Positions 7,247 to 17,794 of a DNA stretch of 52,299 nt are shown in pieces (the stretch's first letter is position 1; each line of letters opens with the position of its first letter). The stretch is from Hydrogenobacter sp. (GTDB lineage Bacteria; Aquificota; Aquificia; Aquificales; Aquificaceae). The notes beneath the pieces are model-generated. The model ran no database searches and was not told the origin of the DNA. It saw nothing but the letters and a program-made list of their open reading frames with translations. The stretch is from the NCBI GenBank assembly GCA_041287335.1, contig JBEULM010000020.1:1-52299 (forward strand), written 5' to 3'. The translations under genes and the position numbers were made by a program.

Positions 7247-9541
7247 ATGTATGTAACTAAGAGGAGTGGCGTCAAGGAATCTATGGATATATCCAAGATA
7301 CGTATAGTTATAGACTTTGCCTGCAAGGGGCTTAGGGTTGATCCTCTTGAGCTTGAGGCTGATGCACAGATACAGTTTAGGGAAGGTATATCCACAAAAG
7401 AGATACAACAGCTACTCATAAGAACTGCTGCGGAAAAAGTATCTCCTGAAAATCCAGATTGGCAGTATGTTGCCGCAAGACTGCTCTTATATGATCTATA
7501 TAAAGATGTAGGACATTTAAGAGGCTACAAGGTCAAAGATAAAATAAACGGCAAATATAAACCCTACAATCCTGATAGTTTTTATAAGCTCGTTGAAGAA
7601 TACGCTAAAAAAGGTATTTACGGCGAGTATCTTTTACAAAACTACACGGAAGAGGAATTTAACGAGCTGGCAAGATACATAAATCCGGACAGAGATCTGC
7701 TTTTTAACTATACAGGCATAAAGGTCTTGGTAGATAGGTACTTGGTAAGGGATGAAAACGGCAATGTGATAGAGCTACCACAAGAAATGTATATGCTTAT
7801 TGCCATGACCCTTGCTATACCTGAAAAGAAGGAGGAGAGGCTAAAGTATGCAAAGCTATTTTATGATTTGATGAGCAATCATGAAATATCTCTGGCAACT
7901 CCCACGCTAATGAACGCAAGAAGAACACATACACAACTTAGCTCTTGCTTTGTTTTAACCGTAGATGATGACCTTTATGACATCTTTGACAATGTACAAA
8001 AGGCAGGGCAAATATCCAAGTTTGCCGGTGGCTTAGGCATATACTTGGGCAAGATCAGGGCAACAGGTTCGCCAATAAGGAAGTTTAAAGGTGCAAGCTC
8101 TGGAGTTCTGCCAGTTGTAAAGATACTAAACGATGTTATGGTTTATGTGGACCAGCTTGGTATGAGGAAAGGCTCAGCTTCAATCACGCTTGATATATGG
8201 CACAAAGACGTTTTAGACTTTTTAGAGGTAAAGACAAACGTAGGAGATGAGAGGAAGAAGGCTCACGACATACATCCAGCCATATCCATACCAGATCTAT
8301 TTATGAAAAGGTTAAAAAATAGAGAAAAATGGACACTCTTTGATCCCTATTACTGCAAAAACGTAAAGGATGGGAAAAATCTTGAAGACTTCAACGGAGA
8401 AGAATTTGAAAAGTTATATGAGAATTTGGAAAGAGAACTGCCAAAAGAGGCAAAAAAGGAAGTTGATGCCTTTGAGTTGTGGAAAAGGTTATTGACCGTT
8501 ATATTTGAGACTGGAGAGCCTTATATTTTCTTCAGAGACACCGCAAATAAGCTAAACCCAAACAAACATTGCGGGATTGTGTATTCAAGCAATTTATGTA
8601 TGGAAATTATCCAAAATATGTCGGCGACTACACACATAGAAGACAGTATTGATCCAAAAACAGGTATCATAACTCACAAAAAGAAGTCTGGAGATGTGGT
8701 GGTTTGCAATCTTGGTTCTATAAATCTTGGCAAGGTATATACGAAAGAAGATTTAGAGAGAGTTATGCCGTTACTTGTCAGAATGCTTGACAATGTGATA
8801 TCCATAAACTTCTACGCCATAAAGGAGGCAGAATATACAAATAAGAGATATAGAGCAATAGGCATAGGAGTCAGCAATTACCATTACTGTTTAGTGAAAA
8901 ATGGAATAGTGTGGGAGAGTGAAGAACACCTACAATTTGCAGACCAGCTCTTTGAGAGAATAGCTTATTATGCCACAAAAGGCTCTATGGAGTTAGCAAA
9001 GGAGAGAGAGAAGTACGAACTCTTTGATGGCTCAGATTGGAGCAGGGGAATATTCTTTGGAAGGAGCGCAGAAGAAAACACAAAGATATCAAAAAATGGC
9101 TTTGATTGGGTATCTTTGTCTGAAGAGGTTAAAAGGTATGGCTTGAGGAACGCCTATTTGATAGCCTTAATGCCAACAGGCTCCACATCCTTAATTATAG
9201 GTGCCACACCCTCCATAGACCCCATCTTTGCAAAGTTTTATAAAGAGGAAAATATGTCTGGCATACTGCCTCAAGTGCCTCCAGAAATAGACAAATACTT
9301 CTGGCATTATAAGAGTGCCTACAACATAGACCAAGAGTGGGTGATAAGAGCGGCATCGGTACGACAAAAATGGATAGATCAGGCACAATCTTTAAACATT
9401 TTCATAGACCCTGAAACAGTTGACGGACCAAAACTTTCAAGGCTTTATGAATTGGCTTGGGAATTAGGTTTAAAAACTGTTTACTATTGCAGAAGTAAGT
9501 CATTAACTGATATAGAAGAATGTGAAAGCTGTTCTGTTTAA
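7247..9541 (+). CDS. nrdA: Ribonucleoside-diphosphate reductase class I, alpha subunit
   Basis: 764 residues. It reduces ribonucleoside diphosphates to deoxyribonucleotides with NrdB. An N-terminal ATP-cone (about 1-90, beginning [11 protein letters not shown]) is the dATP-sensing domain. The barrel has the active-site triad motif NLCMEI and the redox cysteines in LSSCFVL and [30 protein letters not shown] is the conserved finger region, and the tail ends CESCSV with the CxxC shuttle pair. I chose ATG 7247 because NrdA proteins begin M-x-V-x-KRxG and AAAGGG precedes it; the in-frame codon at 7169 lies inside the structured leader. No intein or intron interrupts it. nrdB follows directly. Confidence 0.95.
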   Translation: MYVTKRSGVKESMDISKIRIVIDFACKGLRVDPLELEADAQIQFREGISTKEIQQLLIRTAAEKVSPENPDWQYVAARLLLYDLYKDVGHLRGYKVKDKINGKYKPYNPDSFYKLVEEYAKKGIYGEYLLQNYTEEEFNELARYINPDRDLLFNYTGIKVLVDRYLVRDENGNVIELPQEMYMLIAMTLAIPEKKEERLKYAKLFYDLMSNHEISLATPTLMNARRTHTQLSSCFVLTVDDDLYDIFDNVQKAGQISKFAGGLGIYLGKIRATGSPIRKFKGASSGVLPVVKILNDVMVYVDQLGMRKGSASITLDIWHKDVLDFLEVKTNVGDERKKAHDIHPAISIPDLFMKRLKNREKWTLFDPYYCKNVKDGKNLEDFNGEEFEKLYENLERELPKEAKKEVDAFELWKRLLTVIFETGEPYIFFRDTANKLNPNKHCGIVYSSNLCMEIIQNMSATTHIEDSIDPKTGIITHKKKSGDVVVCNLGSINLGKVYTKEDLERVMPLLVRMLDNVISINFYAIKEAEYTNKRYRAIGIGVSNYHYCLVKNGIVWESEEHLQFADQLFERIAYYATKGSMELAKEREKYELFDGSDWSRGIFFGRSAEENTKISKNGFDWVSLSEEVKRYGLRNAYLIALMPTGSTSLIIGATPSIDPIFAKFYKEENMSGILPQVPPEIDKYFWHYKSAYNIDQEWVIRAASVRQKWIDQAQSLNIFIDPETVDGPKLSRLYELAWELGLKTVYYCRSKSLTDIEECESCSV

Positions 9542-9554
9542 AGGAGGTCTCAAC

Positions 9555-10583
9555 ATGGAAAGAACCATAATCTTTAACCCAAAAGGCGACGGAGAAGTCT
9601 CAAAAAGGAAGATAGTTTTAGGCAATCCAACCAACATAATGGAACTGAACAATGTCAAGTATCAGTGGGCATTTGAACTGTACAAAACGATGGGATTTAC
9701 AAACTTCTGGATACCAGAAGAGATACCTATGCACGAAGACAGAAAGCAGTATGAAAAGGATCTTTCTCCGTATGAAAAAAGAGCCTACGAGATGGTTCTG
9801 TCTTTCCTCATAGCTCTTGATTCTTATCAAGTCAATATGTTGAAAGAGTTTGCACGCTATATTACAGCTCCGGAACTTGTTATGGCACTAACTTCTCAAG
9901 AGTTTCAGGAGGCGCTTCACTCATATTCGTATCAGTTTATTCTTGAAAGCGTAGTAGATCCATCAATAGCGGACGAAATATACAACTACTGGAGACAGGA
10001 CAATGTATTGATGGAGAGAAATAAAGTAATAGCCCAGCTATACAACGAGTTTATAAAAAAGCCAAATGAAGAGAATTTTATCAAAGCGACTTTCGGAAAT
10101 TACGTTCTTGAAAGTCTCTATTTTTATTCTGGCTTTGCCTTCTTCTACACACTTGGGAGACAAGGCAAAATGAGAAACACAGTCCAGCAAATAAAATACA
10201 TAAACAGGGATGAGCTAACCCATGTAACATTATTCAGAAACATAATCCTGACACTAAAAGAGGAACAACCTCAGCTTTTCACACCAGAAATAGAAAAATG
10301 GATATATGAATTTTTCAAGTACGCAACGGATGCTGAAATAAAATGGGGACAGTATGTAACTCAAAATCAGATACTCGGAATAAACAACACACTTATTGAC
10401 AGGTACATAAAGTATCTTGCCAATTTGAGACTTACTCAGCTTGGCTACAAGGCACTCTATCATGAAGTGACAGACAATCCTATGAAATGGATAGATACCT
10501 TTAGAACCATTAACGATACAAAAACAGATTTCTTTCAGGCAAAGCCTCAAACTTACGCAAAGAGAAGCGAGCTAAAGTGGTAG
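9555..10583 (+). CDS. nrdB: Ribonucleoside-diphosphate reductase class Ia, beta subunit
   Basis: 342 residues of the ferritin-like R2 fold, which houses the dimetal site and radical. Expected ligands are visible: Asp89 in LIALDSYQ, Glu119 and His122 in QEALHSYSY, then LESLYFY and RDELTHV further on. Tyr126, four residues after His122, corresponds to the radical tyrosine of class Ia enzymes, so this is a tyrosyl-radical protein rather than the Phe-containing class Ic type. A strong AAGGAGGT at 9541-9548 overlaps the nrdA stop and fixes ATG 9555. Confidence 0.95.
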   Translation: MERTIIFNPKGDGEVSKRKIVLGNPTNIMELNNVKYQWAFELYKTMGFTNFWIPEEIPMHEDRKQYEKDLSPYEKRAYEMVLSFLIALDSYQVNMLKEFARYITAPELVMALTSQEFQEALHSYSYQFILESVVDPSIADEIYNYWRQDNVLMERNKVIAQLYNEFIKKPNEENFIKATFGNYVLESLYFYSGFAFFYTLGRQGKMRNTVQQIKYINRDELTHVTLFRNIILTLKEEQPQLFTPEIEKWIYEFFKYATDAEIKWGQYVTQNQILGINNTLIDRYIKYLANLRLTQLGYKALYHEVTDNPMKWIDTFRTINDTKTDFFQAKPQTYAKRSELKW

Positions 10584-10599
10584 GCTATTCGCTTTTTTT
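10565..10599 (+). terminator. Probable intrinsic terminator after nrdAB
   Basis: AAGCGA at 10565-10570 can pair with TCGCTT at 10589-10594, extended by GC/GC, and is followed by seven T. It overlaps the nrdB 3' end and the stop of the convergent MFS gene. Confidence 0.4.
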
Positions 10600-12075
10600 A
10601 TTTGTGATGAAAAGGAAGGTTACGGTAAGAAGGATACTTGCAAGGCATATATAAGATGCAGTCCTTAGGGCATCCTGTACTGCATATATACCGGCAAGCA
10701 AATCCTGAAACTGCCCAATGGTTACCTTATATCTGAAAGCGTTAAGCCCAGAAATTCTCTGCATAAAGGAAACCAAGTATTCGGAAGTAAGTACAGATCT
10801 TATACCGTTTATTTCGTCAAAGTGGAAGGCTCTACCTGTTTCAAGTGTGTACGTTGCTATGGATGTTGCTATGGATGCCCCCATAAGCCTCGCATAGTTG
10901 TAAAGAGCTGTTCCTATAGGTATCTGGTGAGGTTTTAAGCTTTTAAAGGCAAGGGCGGTCAGCGGAGCAAAAAAGAACCCCATAGCCATACCTATAAAAC
11001 ACATATAAGTGGCAACTTTCCATCTGGGTGTATAGTAATCTATATGGGATAAAAACACAGAGAGAGTCAAAAAGAGAATACTTTGAGATACAAGTAAAAG
11101 TAGCTTAGGTTCTAACCTGTCACTGAGCCTGCCACCTATGAGGGCGAAAAGAGCGAGCAAAAAGGCATAGCCTAAAAAGGTCAATCCGGTTTGGAAGGTA
11201 GGAACTAACCTTAAGCTTTCAAAGTATATGGGCATGAGGTATATGATTTGAAAGAATACAAAGCCATATATTGTAACGAAGGTAATTATAGCGTAAAGGT
11301 AGTTGGGTTCTTTGAAGATGGAATAATCAATAAGGGTATTTTTTGATGTGAGTTCAGAAAGAGCAAAGATTAAAAGAAAAAATACGCTTGTAAAAAAGGC
11401 TAAAAAAGTCTTGGTAGAGTAAAACCAACCCCAGCTTTCTCCTTTTGAAAGAAACACTATAAAAGCTATGGAAGATACTGACAAAGCCAAAAAACTGAGC
11501 AGGTTTAAAGGCGGTTTTGCCCTGTAGCCTATCTCTGGTAGCATAAAATAAGCTACAGGTAACAGAATAACAACTACGGGAACATTTATGTAGAAGATCC
11601 ACCTCCATGAAAAGTACTCTACCATATATCCGCCCACCGTAGGACCAAGTCCCGGTGCGAAAGCTACAGCCATCGCATAAAAACCCATAGCTGTTCCTCT
11701 TTTTTCTGGAGGGAATAAACTAAAGAGTATAGATTGGGAGGAAGGTATCAAAAGTCCTTCTCCCATTCCTTGAAGAAATCTGAAGACTATCATCTCCTCA
11801 AGGGTTGAAGCTTGACCAGAGAGAGCACTACCAATGCTGAAAAGTGCCAGCCCTATTATGTAAGTATTTTTTAGACCTACGCGTGCGGATATTGCATTAA
11901 AAACAATTATCGTGATAGCGGTAGCCACTATGTAGCTTATAGGTACCCACTCAATACCGTATATGTCCGTTTGAAGAGGAGCTATCATCTTGGGTATGGC
12001 TACATTGGTACTTGTTATACCAAGCACCGCCAAGAAAGTACCTAAAACTACTAAGAAAGCATAGAACCACGCCAT
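10585..12075 (-). CDS. MFS drug efflux transporter, DHA2 (14-TM) family, second copy
   Basis: 496 residues, mostly hydrophobic, consistent with 14 membrane segments of the EmrB/QacA (DHA2) family of proton-driven exporters. The family motifs include RFLQGMGEGLLIPSSQSILFS near residue 100 and FAPGLGPTVGGYMVEYFSWRWIFYIN (motif C then the TM6 entry). The next gene upstream (12051-13601) is a paralogue with the same motifs, so the pair arose by tandem duplication. They overlap by 25 bases. It is the last gene of the minus-strand efflux operon, convergent with nrdB. Substrates are unknown; DHA2 pumps usually work with an EmrA-type adaptor, present here at 13598-14725. Confidence 0.88.
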   Translation of the reverse strand: MAWFYAFLVVLGTFLAVLGITSTNVAIPKMIAPLQTDIYGIEWVPISYIVATAITIIVFNAISARVGLKNTYIIGLALFSIGSALSGQASTLEEMIVFRFLQGMGEGLLIPSSQSILFSLFPPEKRGTAMGFYAMAVAFAPGLGPTVGGYMVEYFSWRWIFYINVPVVVILLPVAYFMLPEIGYRAKPPLNLLSFLALSVSSIAFIVFLSKGESWGWFYSTKTFLAFFTSVFFLLIFALSELTSKNTLIDYSIFKEPNYLYAIITFVTIYGFVFFQIIYLMPIYFESLRLVPTFQTGLTFLGYAFLLALFALIGGRLSDRLEPKLLLLVSQSILFLTLSVFLSHIDYYTPRWKVATYMCFIGMAMGFFFAPLTALAFKSLKPHQIPIGTALYNYARLMGASIATSIATYTLETGRAFHFDEINGIRSVLTSEYLVSFMQRISGLNAFRYKVTIGQFQDLLAGIYAVQDALRTASYICLASILLTVTFLFITNKKSE

Positions 12076-13601
12076 CTTTTTGCCCTCTCTCTTGCGTACT
12101 CAAAAATTACGTAAAAGACCAAAATAGAGCCAAGGATTCCCCACAAGCCTGCGGTAAAGAAAGTACTGCGAAAAGCATCTGAGTATGCATATAGCTGTTC
12201 TATGCTGTAGAATAACGCTTTTGCCTTCTCTGTAGTAAAATGCTGGTAGAGTTTTTCAAGGTACAACCCAACAACCGTAGTTTGTATTTCGTTAGTTCTG
12301 TGAAAATTCTCCCACATATATCTTTGAAGGTCATTTGTTGCTATGGCAGTTCCAAAGGAACCCCCAACGAACCTTATGTAATGCATCAAGCTAACACCGA
12401 GTGTGGTGTTCTCTCCAAGCTTCTTAAGAGCCAGATTAGTAATGGGAGCGAAGAAAAAGCCCATGCCGATTCCGAGAGGTATCATCTTCGCAGAAGCTTC
12501 CCATGCTGGTGTGAAGTAATTGAAATTTGGTAAAAGGAAGAGTACCGAATAAAGGTAAGTCAATACAGCTATGCTAAGGGGAAAGACTTCAGATTTCTTA
12601 TCTCCTAAAAGTCCAGCGATGGGAGATGATAGCCCTATAGCGAAAGCTAAAGGTAATATGTGTAAGCCTGTTTGTAAAGTGTCAATGCCCTTCAAGTTCT
12701 CATAATAGAGAGGTATTAGATAAAAAACCTGGTACATAGAGAAACCCAAAAGTAGAAAGTAAACGGACAAAGCTATAATGAATTCCTTTTCAGAAAATAC
12801 AGCAGGTTCTATAAGAGGTTTTTTTGAAGTTAGTTCGGAAAGTATAAAGAGTAAAAAGGAGAAAAGGGAAATTAAAGAAGTGTAAAGAATAAGATCAGAC
12901 CTCCACCAACCGTACTGTTGCCCTTTTGATAGAGTGATCAGAAGTGATACCGTGGCCAAGGATATAAAGAGGAAGGAGGTGACGTTAAGCCTTTTGTACG
13001 TATTTTTTGGCTTATACTCGGGAAGGAAGGACAGTGCGAGGACGAGGTTCAAAATCCCTATGGGTATATTTATGTAAAAGATCCATCTCCAGCTTATATG
13101 TTCCGTAATGTATCCTCCTAGCGTAGGACCCAAGGCTGGTGCAAAACTCACACCAAGTCCGTATATACCCATAGCGAGACCTCTTTTTTGTGGCGGATAG
13201 GCGCTAAAGAGAAGAGCCTCTGCGCTTACGACTATAAGAGCTTCACCCAACCCTTGCAAAGCCCTTGAGCCTATCATCCAGCCGAGGAACTGTGCATGTC
13301 CTGAGAAGAAGGATGCAAGGGTAAAAAGGGAAAGCCCCGAGACAAAAACCTTTTTGAGTCCGAAGTATCTTTCCAACGTCTCCACTATGAGAATACCTGA
13401 AGCTGCAGCTGTCATGTATGAGGTGATTACCCATTGAACGCCGTAGAGATCCGTGCTAAGCGGAGCCATCATTCTTGGTACAACTATGTCCACTATGGTG
13501 GTGTCCAGAATTGCCATAAATACACCGAGCATCAAAGAAAGCGTAAGCATAACCCTTTCTGTAAGCGTCAAAAGTTCATGAAGGGGCTTTTCCTCCATCA
13601 C
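12051..13601 (-). CDS. MFS drug efflux transporter, DHA2 (EmrB-like) family, first copy
   Basis: 516 residues with about 14 membrane segments. DHA2 signatures are FMAILDTTIVDIVVPRM (motif D1), RALQGLGEALIVVSAEAL, and FAPALGPTLGGYITEHISWRWIFYIN. It starts 4 bases inside the end of the EmrA-like adaptor gene and overlaps the following paralogue, so adaptor plus two MFS pumps are co-translated. An EmrAB-TolC-like tripartite exporter is the natural reading, with the TolC protein at 14722-15993 as outer-membrane exit. Two different MFS pumps sharing one adaptor is unusual. They could act as alternatives or as a heteromer; the sequence does not decide. Confidence 0.89.
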   Translation of the reverse strand: MMEEKPLHELLTLTERVMLTLSLMLGVFMAILDTTIVDIVVPRMMAPLSTDLYGVQWVITSYMTAAASGILIVETLERYFGLKKVFVSGLSLFTLASFFSGHAQFLGWMIGSRALQGLGEALIVVSAEALLFSAYPPQKRGLAMGIYGLGVSFAPALGPTLGGYITEHISWRWIFYINIPIGILNLVLALSFLPEYKPKNTYKRLNVTSFLFISLATVSLLITLSKGQQYGWWRSDLILYTSLISLFSFLLFILSELTSKKPLIEPAVFSEKEFIIALSVYFLLLGFSMYQVFYLIPLYYENLKGIDTLQTGLHILPLAFAIGLSSPIAGLLGDKKSEVFPLSIAVLTYLYSVLFLLPNFNYFTPAWEASAKMIPLGIGMGFFFAPITNLALKKLGENTTLGVSLMHYIRFVGGSFGTAIATNDLQRYMWENFHRTNEIQTTVVGLYLEKLYQHFTTEKAKALFYSIEQLYAYSDAFRSTFFTAGLWGILGSILVFYVIFEYARERAKRWRGSMLS

Positions 13602-14725
13602 TTTACCCTTTTTATCTCCACTTCGCCTCCCATACCAACCCTCATCAAAGACACATCGCCTTTAGTTATTCTTATCTTAACTGGTATCCTTTGAACCACC
13701 TTTGTGAACTCGCCTGCTGAAACATCACGCGGGACTAAAGCAAAGGTAGCTGCAGATGCAGGACTTATTTCTTCCACCACACCCTCAAAAATCTTGTCCG
13801 GATAAGCATCAAGTCTCACGTAAGCTATACATCCTTTCTGAACACCTTTTAACTTGGATTCCTCCAGAAGTACCTCCACATACATGGAATTAGGTTTGAC
13901 GAGAGCGTATATGGGGCTGCCAGGACCTACTACATCACCTACGCTTACGTAGCGCTTTGCCACTATACCATCAAAGGGTGCGATGAGTTTTGTATTTAGA
14001 AGATCATTTTCTGCTATTTCTTCCTGCCTTTTAAGACTTTCTATCTCCTTTTCTATGGATACTATCTGTGCCTGTAGCTCTTTTTCCTTGAGAAAGGCTA
14101 TTCGTGACAAATTTATTCCTTTAAGACTCCTTTCGTGACTTATGGCTATCTCCTCAAGATTCTTTTTTAAGCTCTCCTCTTGCTCTTTTAGAACCTTGTA
14201 TCTGGTATCTGCCTCTTCGTAAGTCCTTCTTGGTATAACACCTTGCTGTAAGAGATTTTCATATCTGTCTTTGTCTCTCTTTGCAAGCTGAAGTTGTGCT
14301 TGAACTTGTGCCAGCTGTTTCTGCAATGCTTGCTTTTTCTTTTCTACCTCACTTGCGGAAAGCTCCGACATTGAGTAATTTATGTTCAGCTCCTCAGAGG
14401 TTCTTGCAAGCTGTATTTTTAGTTGCTCTTTTGTAGCCTCCAGACTCTCTATTTTTGCCTTTATGTTCTGAACGTTAAGTGCGTAATCGGTGGGATCAAG
14501 CTCAGCTATGACTTCACCTTTTTTCACCTTATCGCCAAGATCTTTATAAAGTTTTATTACTCTTCCTGATACCTTCTGAAAACCTACATTGGAAAGCTCA
14601 TCGGCTTTCACAAAGACAGCGTCAGTAACAGCATAGTCTATCCTATGCTTTATCCACTTGAAAGCGAGAAAAGAAAAGATAATAAGAAGGATAACAATCG
14701 TAACTATGCCTATCTTACGCTTCAT
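13598..14725 (-). CDS. Membrane fusion (adaptor) protein, EmrA/HlyD family
   Basis: 375 residues: a short cytoplasmic tail, one membrane segment (IVTIVILLIIFSFLAF), and a biotinyl-lipoyl half motif VSGRVIKLYKDLGDKVKKGEVIAELDP. A long charged alpha-hairpin coiled coil (about 75-215) follows, then the second half motif LIAPFDGIVAKRYVSVGDVV and a beta-barrel domain. It is membrane anchored, not a lipoprotein, which fits an MFS partner rather than an RND partner. It overlaps its neighbours on both sides by 4 bases, between a TolC gene and the two DHA2 pumps. Confidence 0.9.
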   Translation of the reverse strand: MKRKIGIVTIVILLIIFSFLAFKWIKHRIDYAVTDAVFVKADELSNVGFQKVSGRVIKLYKDLGDKVKKGEVIAELDPTDYALNVQNIKAKIESLEATKEQLKIQLARTSEELNINYSMSELSASEVEKKKQALQKQLAQVQAQLQLAKRDKDRYENLLQQGVIPRRTYEEADTRYKVLKEQEESLKKNLEEIAISHERSLKGINLSRIAFLKEKELQAQIVSIEKEIESLKRQEEIAENDLLNTKLIAPFDGIVAKRYVSVGDVVGPGSPIYALVKPNSMYVEVLLEESKLKGVQKGCIAYVRLDAYPDKIFEGVVEEISPASAATFALVPRDVSAGEFTKVVQRIPVKIRITKGDVSLMRVGMGGEVEIKRVK

Positions 14726-15993
14726 TTCTCTCCTCCTACAGCGCGAATAAGTTCGTAGTATGCTTTTAAATACTCGTAATAAGAGATCACTTTATTCTTT
14801 CTCGCTTGGGTGAGGCTCGCCTCAGCAAGTAAAAGATCCGTAGAGCTTATGATCTGGTTCTTATACTGCTCTTCAGAGAGCCGGTAAAACTCCTCAGCGT
14901 ACTTTAGGGTATCTTCAGCAACGCGCAAATTATCCTTAGCTGTTAGTAGGTCTTCGTAAGCCTTTTTAACTTCCAACTTCACATTCTCTTTTACGTTTTC
15001 AAGCTCCCACCTTGCTCTCCTTTCATCTTCAGCCCTACTTAACAATCTGTAGTAAGGTTCAAAAGATTGGAACTCAAAGTTGAGTCCTGCGGATAGTGTA
15101 TAGACACCCTTCGGTGTGATAACGGGATTTTGATCCGAATAGGTGTACTCAGTCTGCAGGAATATTTTAGGAAGGTACTTGCTCTTCTCTATGTCTTGAA
15201 GCTTCTTAGCTTGGTAAACCTTTTCCGAATATGCGCGAACTATAAACCTGTTTTGAAGAGCCTCTTGGTAAAGCTCTTCAAGATTTGGTATAGGGCGCTC
15301 CATCAATTGCGGTGCTTTAATCTCCCTTATCTTATCCTCCTGTATACCTGTAAGTTTTGAAAGATTTGCCAATGCAACACTGTAGTCTCCCTCCGCTTTC
15401 CTAAGATCCCTTTGAACTTCTGCAAGCCTTACCTGTGCCTGAAGTACATCGGTGATCGCTACGAGTCCTTCCTTATAAAAAGCCTTTGCACGTTCGTACT
15501 GGGATCTCACCGCTTCAAGCTGTTTTTTATAGACATCAATGATATCCTTGCTTGAAAGCACATCAAGGTAGGCTTTTATAACCTGCAGTTTTATATCTTC
15601 CTTCTTCTCACCGTATAAGTCTTCTTGAAGTCTTACCTCTGAGGAGGATATACTCAATTTTCCTTCTCTTGCTCCGCCATCATAAATTGTTTCCCTCAGT
15701 CCCGCATTAAATGTTCTGTAATTCTGTTTTGCGGACTCTATGGAAAGAGGTGGAAAAGGTCCGAAGGGTGGTATATTCAGGCTTTGCTTGTTTGATAACT
15801 TGTTAAAAGATAGGTTTAGGAAAAAACTCGGAAGATAAAGGTTTTCGTCAGCCTTTTTTGTATAAAAGGCTGAGTTGACAGCGTGTTTGTATGCTCTAAG
15901 CTCCGGATTGTTTTCCATAGCACTCTGGACAGCTTCTTCAATAGTCAAAGAGAAAGCGAAAGAAAAGGTGAGAAAAAAGATAAAGAGCTTCAT
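14722..15993 (-). CDS. TolC-family outer-membrane efflux protein (EmrA-side)
   Basis: 423 residues with a Sec signal peptide at 1-15 (FIFFLTFSFAFS) and two repeated TolC-type halves rich in coiled coil, for example QLEAVRSQYERAKAFYKEGL and, in the second half, EEFYRLSEEQYKNQI. These proteins trimerise to a beta-barrel and periplasmic tunnel. It starts within the end of the tetR gene (4-base overlap) and is followed by the EmrA-like adaptor, suggesting it serves the MFS pumps. A second TolC (16562-17794) lies on the other side of tetR with the RND adaptor. Confidence 0.9.
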   Translation of the reverse strand: MKLFIFFLTFSFAFSLTIEEAVQSAMENNPELRAYKHAVNSAFYTKKADENLYLPSFFLNLSFNKLSNKQSLNIPPFGPFPPLSIESAKQNYRTFNAGLRETIYDGGAREGKLSISSSEVRLQEDLYGEKKEDIKLQVIKAYLDVLSSKDIIDVYKKQLEAVRSQYERAKAFYKEGLVAITDVLQAQVRLAEVQRDLRKAEGDYSVALANLSKLTGIQEDKIREIKAPQLMERPIPNLEELYQEALQNRFIVRAYSEKVYQAKKLQDIEKSKYLPKIFLQTEYTYSDQNPVITPKGVYTLSAGLNFEFQSFEPYYRLLSRAEDERRARWELENVKENVKLEVKKAYEDLLTAKDNLRVAEDTLKYAEEFYRLSEEQYKNQIISSTDLLLAEASLTQARKNKVISYYEYLKAYYELIRAVGGEK

Positions 15994-16565
15994 CCTTTTA
16001 CCCCCTTTAAGATCACATCTATACCTTCACTCACTAAGGAAAGTATGTCCTTAAGATCTACGTTATCCTTGAGTAAGTATTCAAGATAAACTATCCTTAC
16101 GTATCCCATAAAAATGTTTACTATATTTTCCGTATTTTTGTACGAAAACACGCCACTCTTTACACCCTTTTCCACTATGATCCTTAGAAGCTCTCTGACC
16201 TTTTTGTTCTTTTCAAAGTAAAGCTTTCTAAACTCTTCGTTTGTAGCCACGAGCTGAAAGAGGAATATGTAGGCTATAGGTTTTTCCTCGTACATGATCT
16301 TAAAAAAATCAAGGGTTGAGTTTTTTATTATATCCTCCACATTGTCCTCTTTTGAAGCGTATTCTTTTAATATTTTTACAATTTTTTGGGACATGTTCTT
16401 AACAAGTTCCTTGAATATATCTTCCTTGCTCTTAAAGTATAAATAAAAAGTTCCTTGAGAAAGACCCGCATCAGCGACTATATCCGATACCCTAGTTTCG
16501 TAATAACCTCTCTCGGAAAAAAGTTTTTTGGCTGAGTTGAGCAGTTTTTCCTTTGTCTCCATCAC
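15990..16565 (-). CDS. TetR/AcrR-family transcriptional regulator
   Basis: 191 residues. The N-terminal helix-turn-helix (about 8-50) includes LFSERGYYETRVSDIVADAGLSQGTFYLYFKSKED, the canonical TetR signature, followed by an all-helical ligand domain. It sits in the middle of the seven-gene efflux operon with 4-base overlaps on both sides, so it would repress its own transcription. The likely operator is the TGAC-N6-GTCA palindrome at 18855-18868 between the two divergent pump promoters. Inducer unknown. Confidence 0.9.
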   Translation of the reverse strand: MMETKEKLLNSAKKLFSERGYYETRVSDIVADAGLSQGTFYLYFKSKEDIFKELVKNMSQKIVKILKEYASKEDNVEDIIKNSTLDFFKIMYEEKPIAYIFLFQLVATNEEFRKLYFEKNKKVRELLRIIVEKGVKSGVFSYKNTENIVNIFMGYVRIVYLEYLLKDNVDLKDILSLVSEGIDVILKGVKG

Positions 16566-17794
16566 CTCGTTAACCTTTCTATAATTGCTATGTCACTCAT
16601 GTACTGATAAAGCAACAGGTAGTAATTTTGAAGTGTCTGATTGTAGTTATTCCTTGCATCAAGAACCTCAAGTTGATTTGTAACTCCGTATTTGTACCTT
16701 TCCGTAGATAGTCTTAAAGCTTCCTTCGACGCTTCTAAGGAACTTTCTACCGCTTTTATCTGCATCTTTAAAGATTCTATGTCCTCAAGAGTCTTCCTTA
16801 GTTGCGCGTCTTGAGTGTATAGAGTATCTATATAAGTTTCTTTTTGTTTGAGGTAATCTATGTTAGCCTGCGCTATGTTCGCTTCTCTCTGGAAGCCATC
16901 AAAGAGATTATAATTGAATTGAAAGCCAAAGGTATAACCCCTTATCCACTCAGTGCCTCCAGATAAACTGCGCCTTCCAGTACTTCCCTGATACGTGACA
17001 AAACCTGAGAGGTTGGGAAAGTATGCGTCCTTTGCAACATCTATGCGTTTTGCGTAAACATCAAGACTCTTTTTAGCTACAAGCAAAGTAGAATTTCTCT
17101 CAAGGAGAGACTTTTTGAGTATCTGGTAATTATCCTCAAAAGGTAAAAATTGGAGATTTCCTTCGGGATCCACGTCTTTATCAAGTCTCAGATAGGCTTT
17201 AAAGTCCTCCAAAGACTTTTTGTAGTCTGAGAGCGCTTGCTGATATTGAGCCTTTGCGGTCTCAAGCTGTGCTTTACTTCTCATCAAGTTGACAACAGGC
17301 ACAATTCCAGCCCTGTATTGAGCATCCGTAAGCCTATAATTCTCTTCCCAGTAATTCAGATTGTCTTCGTAAAGTTTTACCACTTCCTTCTTGTAAAGGA
17401 GAGCGTAAAAGATCTGTTTGGTTTGGTTTTCTACAGTCCTTTTTACATCTTCCAGAACATAACTTTGCAGATCTTTTGTAAGTTTTGATAGTTTTATAGC
17501 GTCAAATACAGCCTTATCAAATATGCTCTGATTTAACTGAAAGATATATGACTGCCTTTCTCGAGGGGTAAAACCGAAGGCTAAGGAAGAGTCCAATCTC
17601 GTGTAAGAGTAAGATACGCTAACCTGCGGAAGTATTCCAGCTCTAGCTTTTTTTATGTCTTCTTCCACCCTTTTGAGATCAAGTTCAGAAAGCCTCAACT
17701 GTGTGTTATTCTTAAGAGCTAAGTTTAAAGCTTCCTCCAAAGTTATGGACCAACTTACGCAAGCGGATAAAAGAATAATAAGTAAGTACCTCAT
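16562..17794 (-). CDS. TolC-family outer-membrane efflux protein (RND-side)
   Basis: 410 residues with a signal peptide (LLIILLSACVSWS) and the TolC repeat architecture: ALNLALKNNTQLRLSELDLKRVEEDIKKARAGILPQVS in the first half and STERYKYGVTNQLEVLDARNNY in the second. It overlaps the upstream RND adaptor stop and the downstream tetR start by 4 bases. With the adaptor and the divergent RND pump it completes an AcrAB-TolC-type tripartite exporter across both membranes. Confidence 0.9.
   Translation of the reverse strand: MRYLLIILLSACVSWSITLEEALNLALKNNTQLRLSELDLKRVEEDIKKARAGILPQVSVSYSYTRLDSSLAFGFTPRERQSYIFQLNQSIFDKAVFDAIKLSKLTKDLQSYVLEDVKRTVENQTKQIFYALLYKKEVVKLYEDNLNYWEENYRLTDAQYRAGIVPVVNLMRSKAQLETAKAQYQQALSDYKKSLEDFKAYLRLDKDVDPEGNLQFLPFEDNYQILKKSLLERNSTLLVAKKSLDVYAKRIDVAKDAYFPNLSGFVTYQGSTGRRSLSGGTEWIRGYTFGFQFNYNLFDGFQREANIAQANIDYLKQKETYIDTLYTQDAQLRKTLEDIESLKMQIKAVESSLEASKEALRLSTERYKYGVTNQLEVLDARNNYNQTLQNYYLLLYQYMSDIAIIERLTR

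Noticed and set aside
12240-12533. 97-codon plus-strand frame inside the MFS gene
   Set aside because: Shadow of the DHA2 transporter on the opposite strand, whose motifs are unambiguous.
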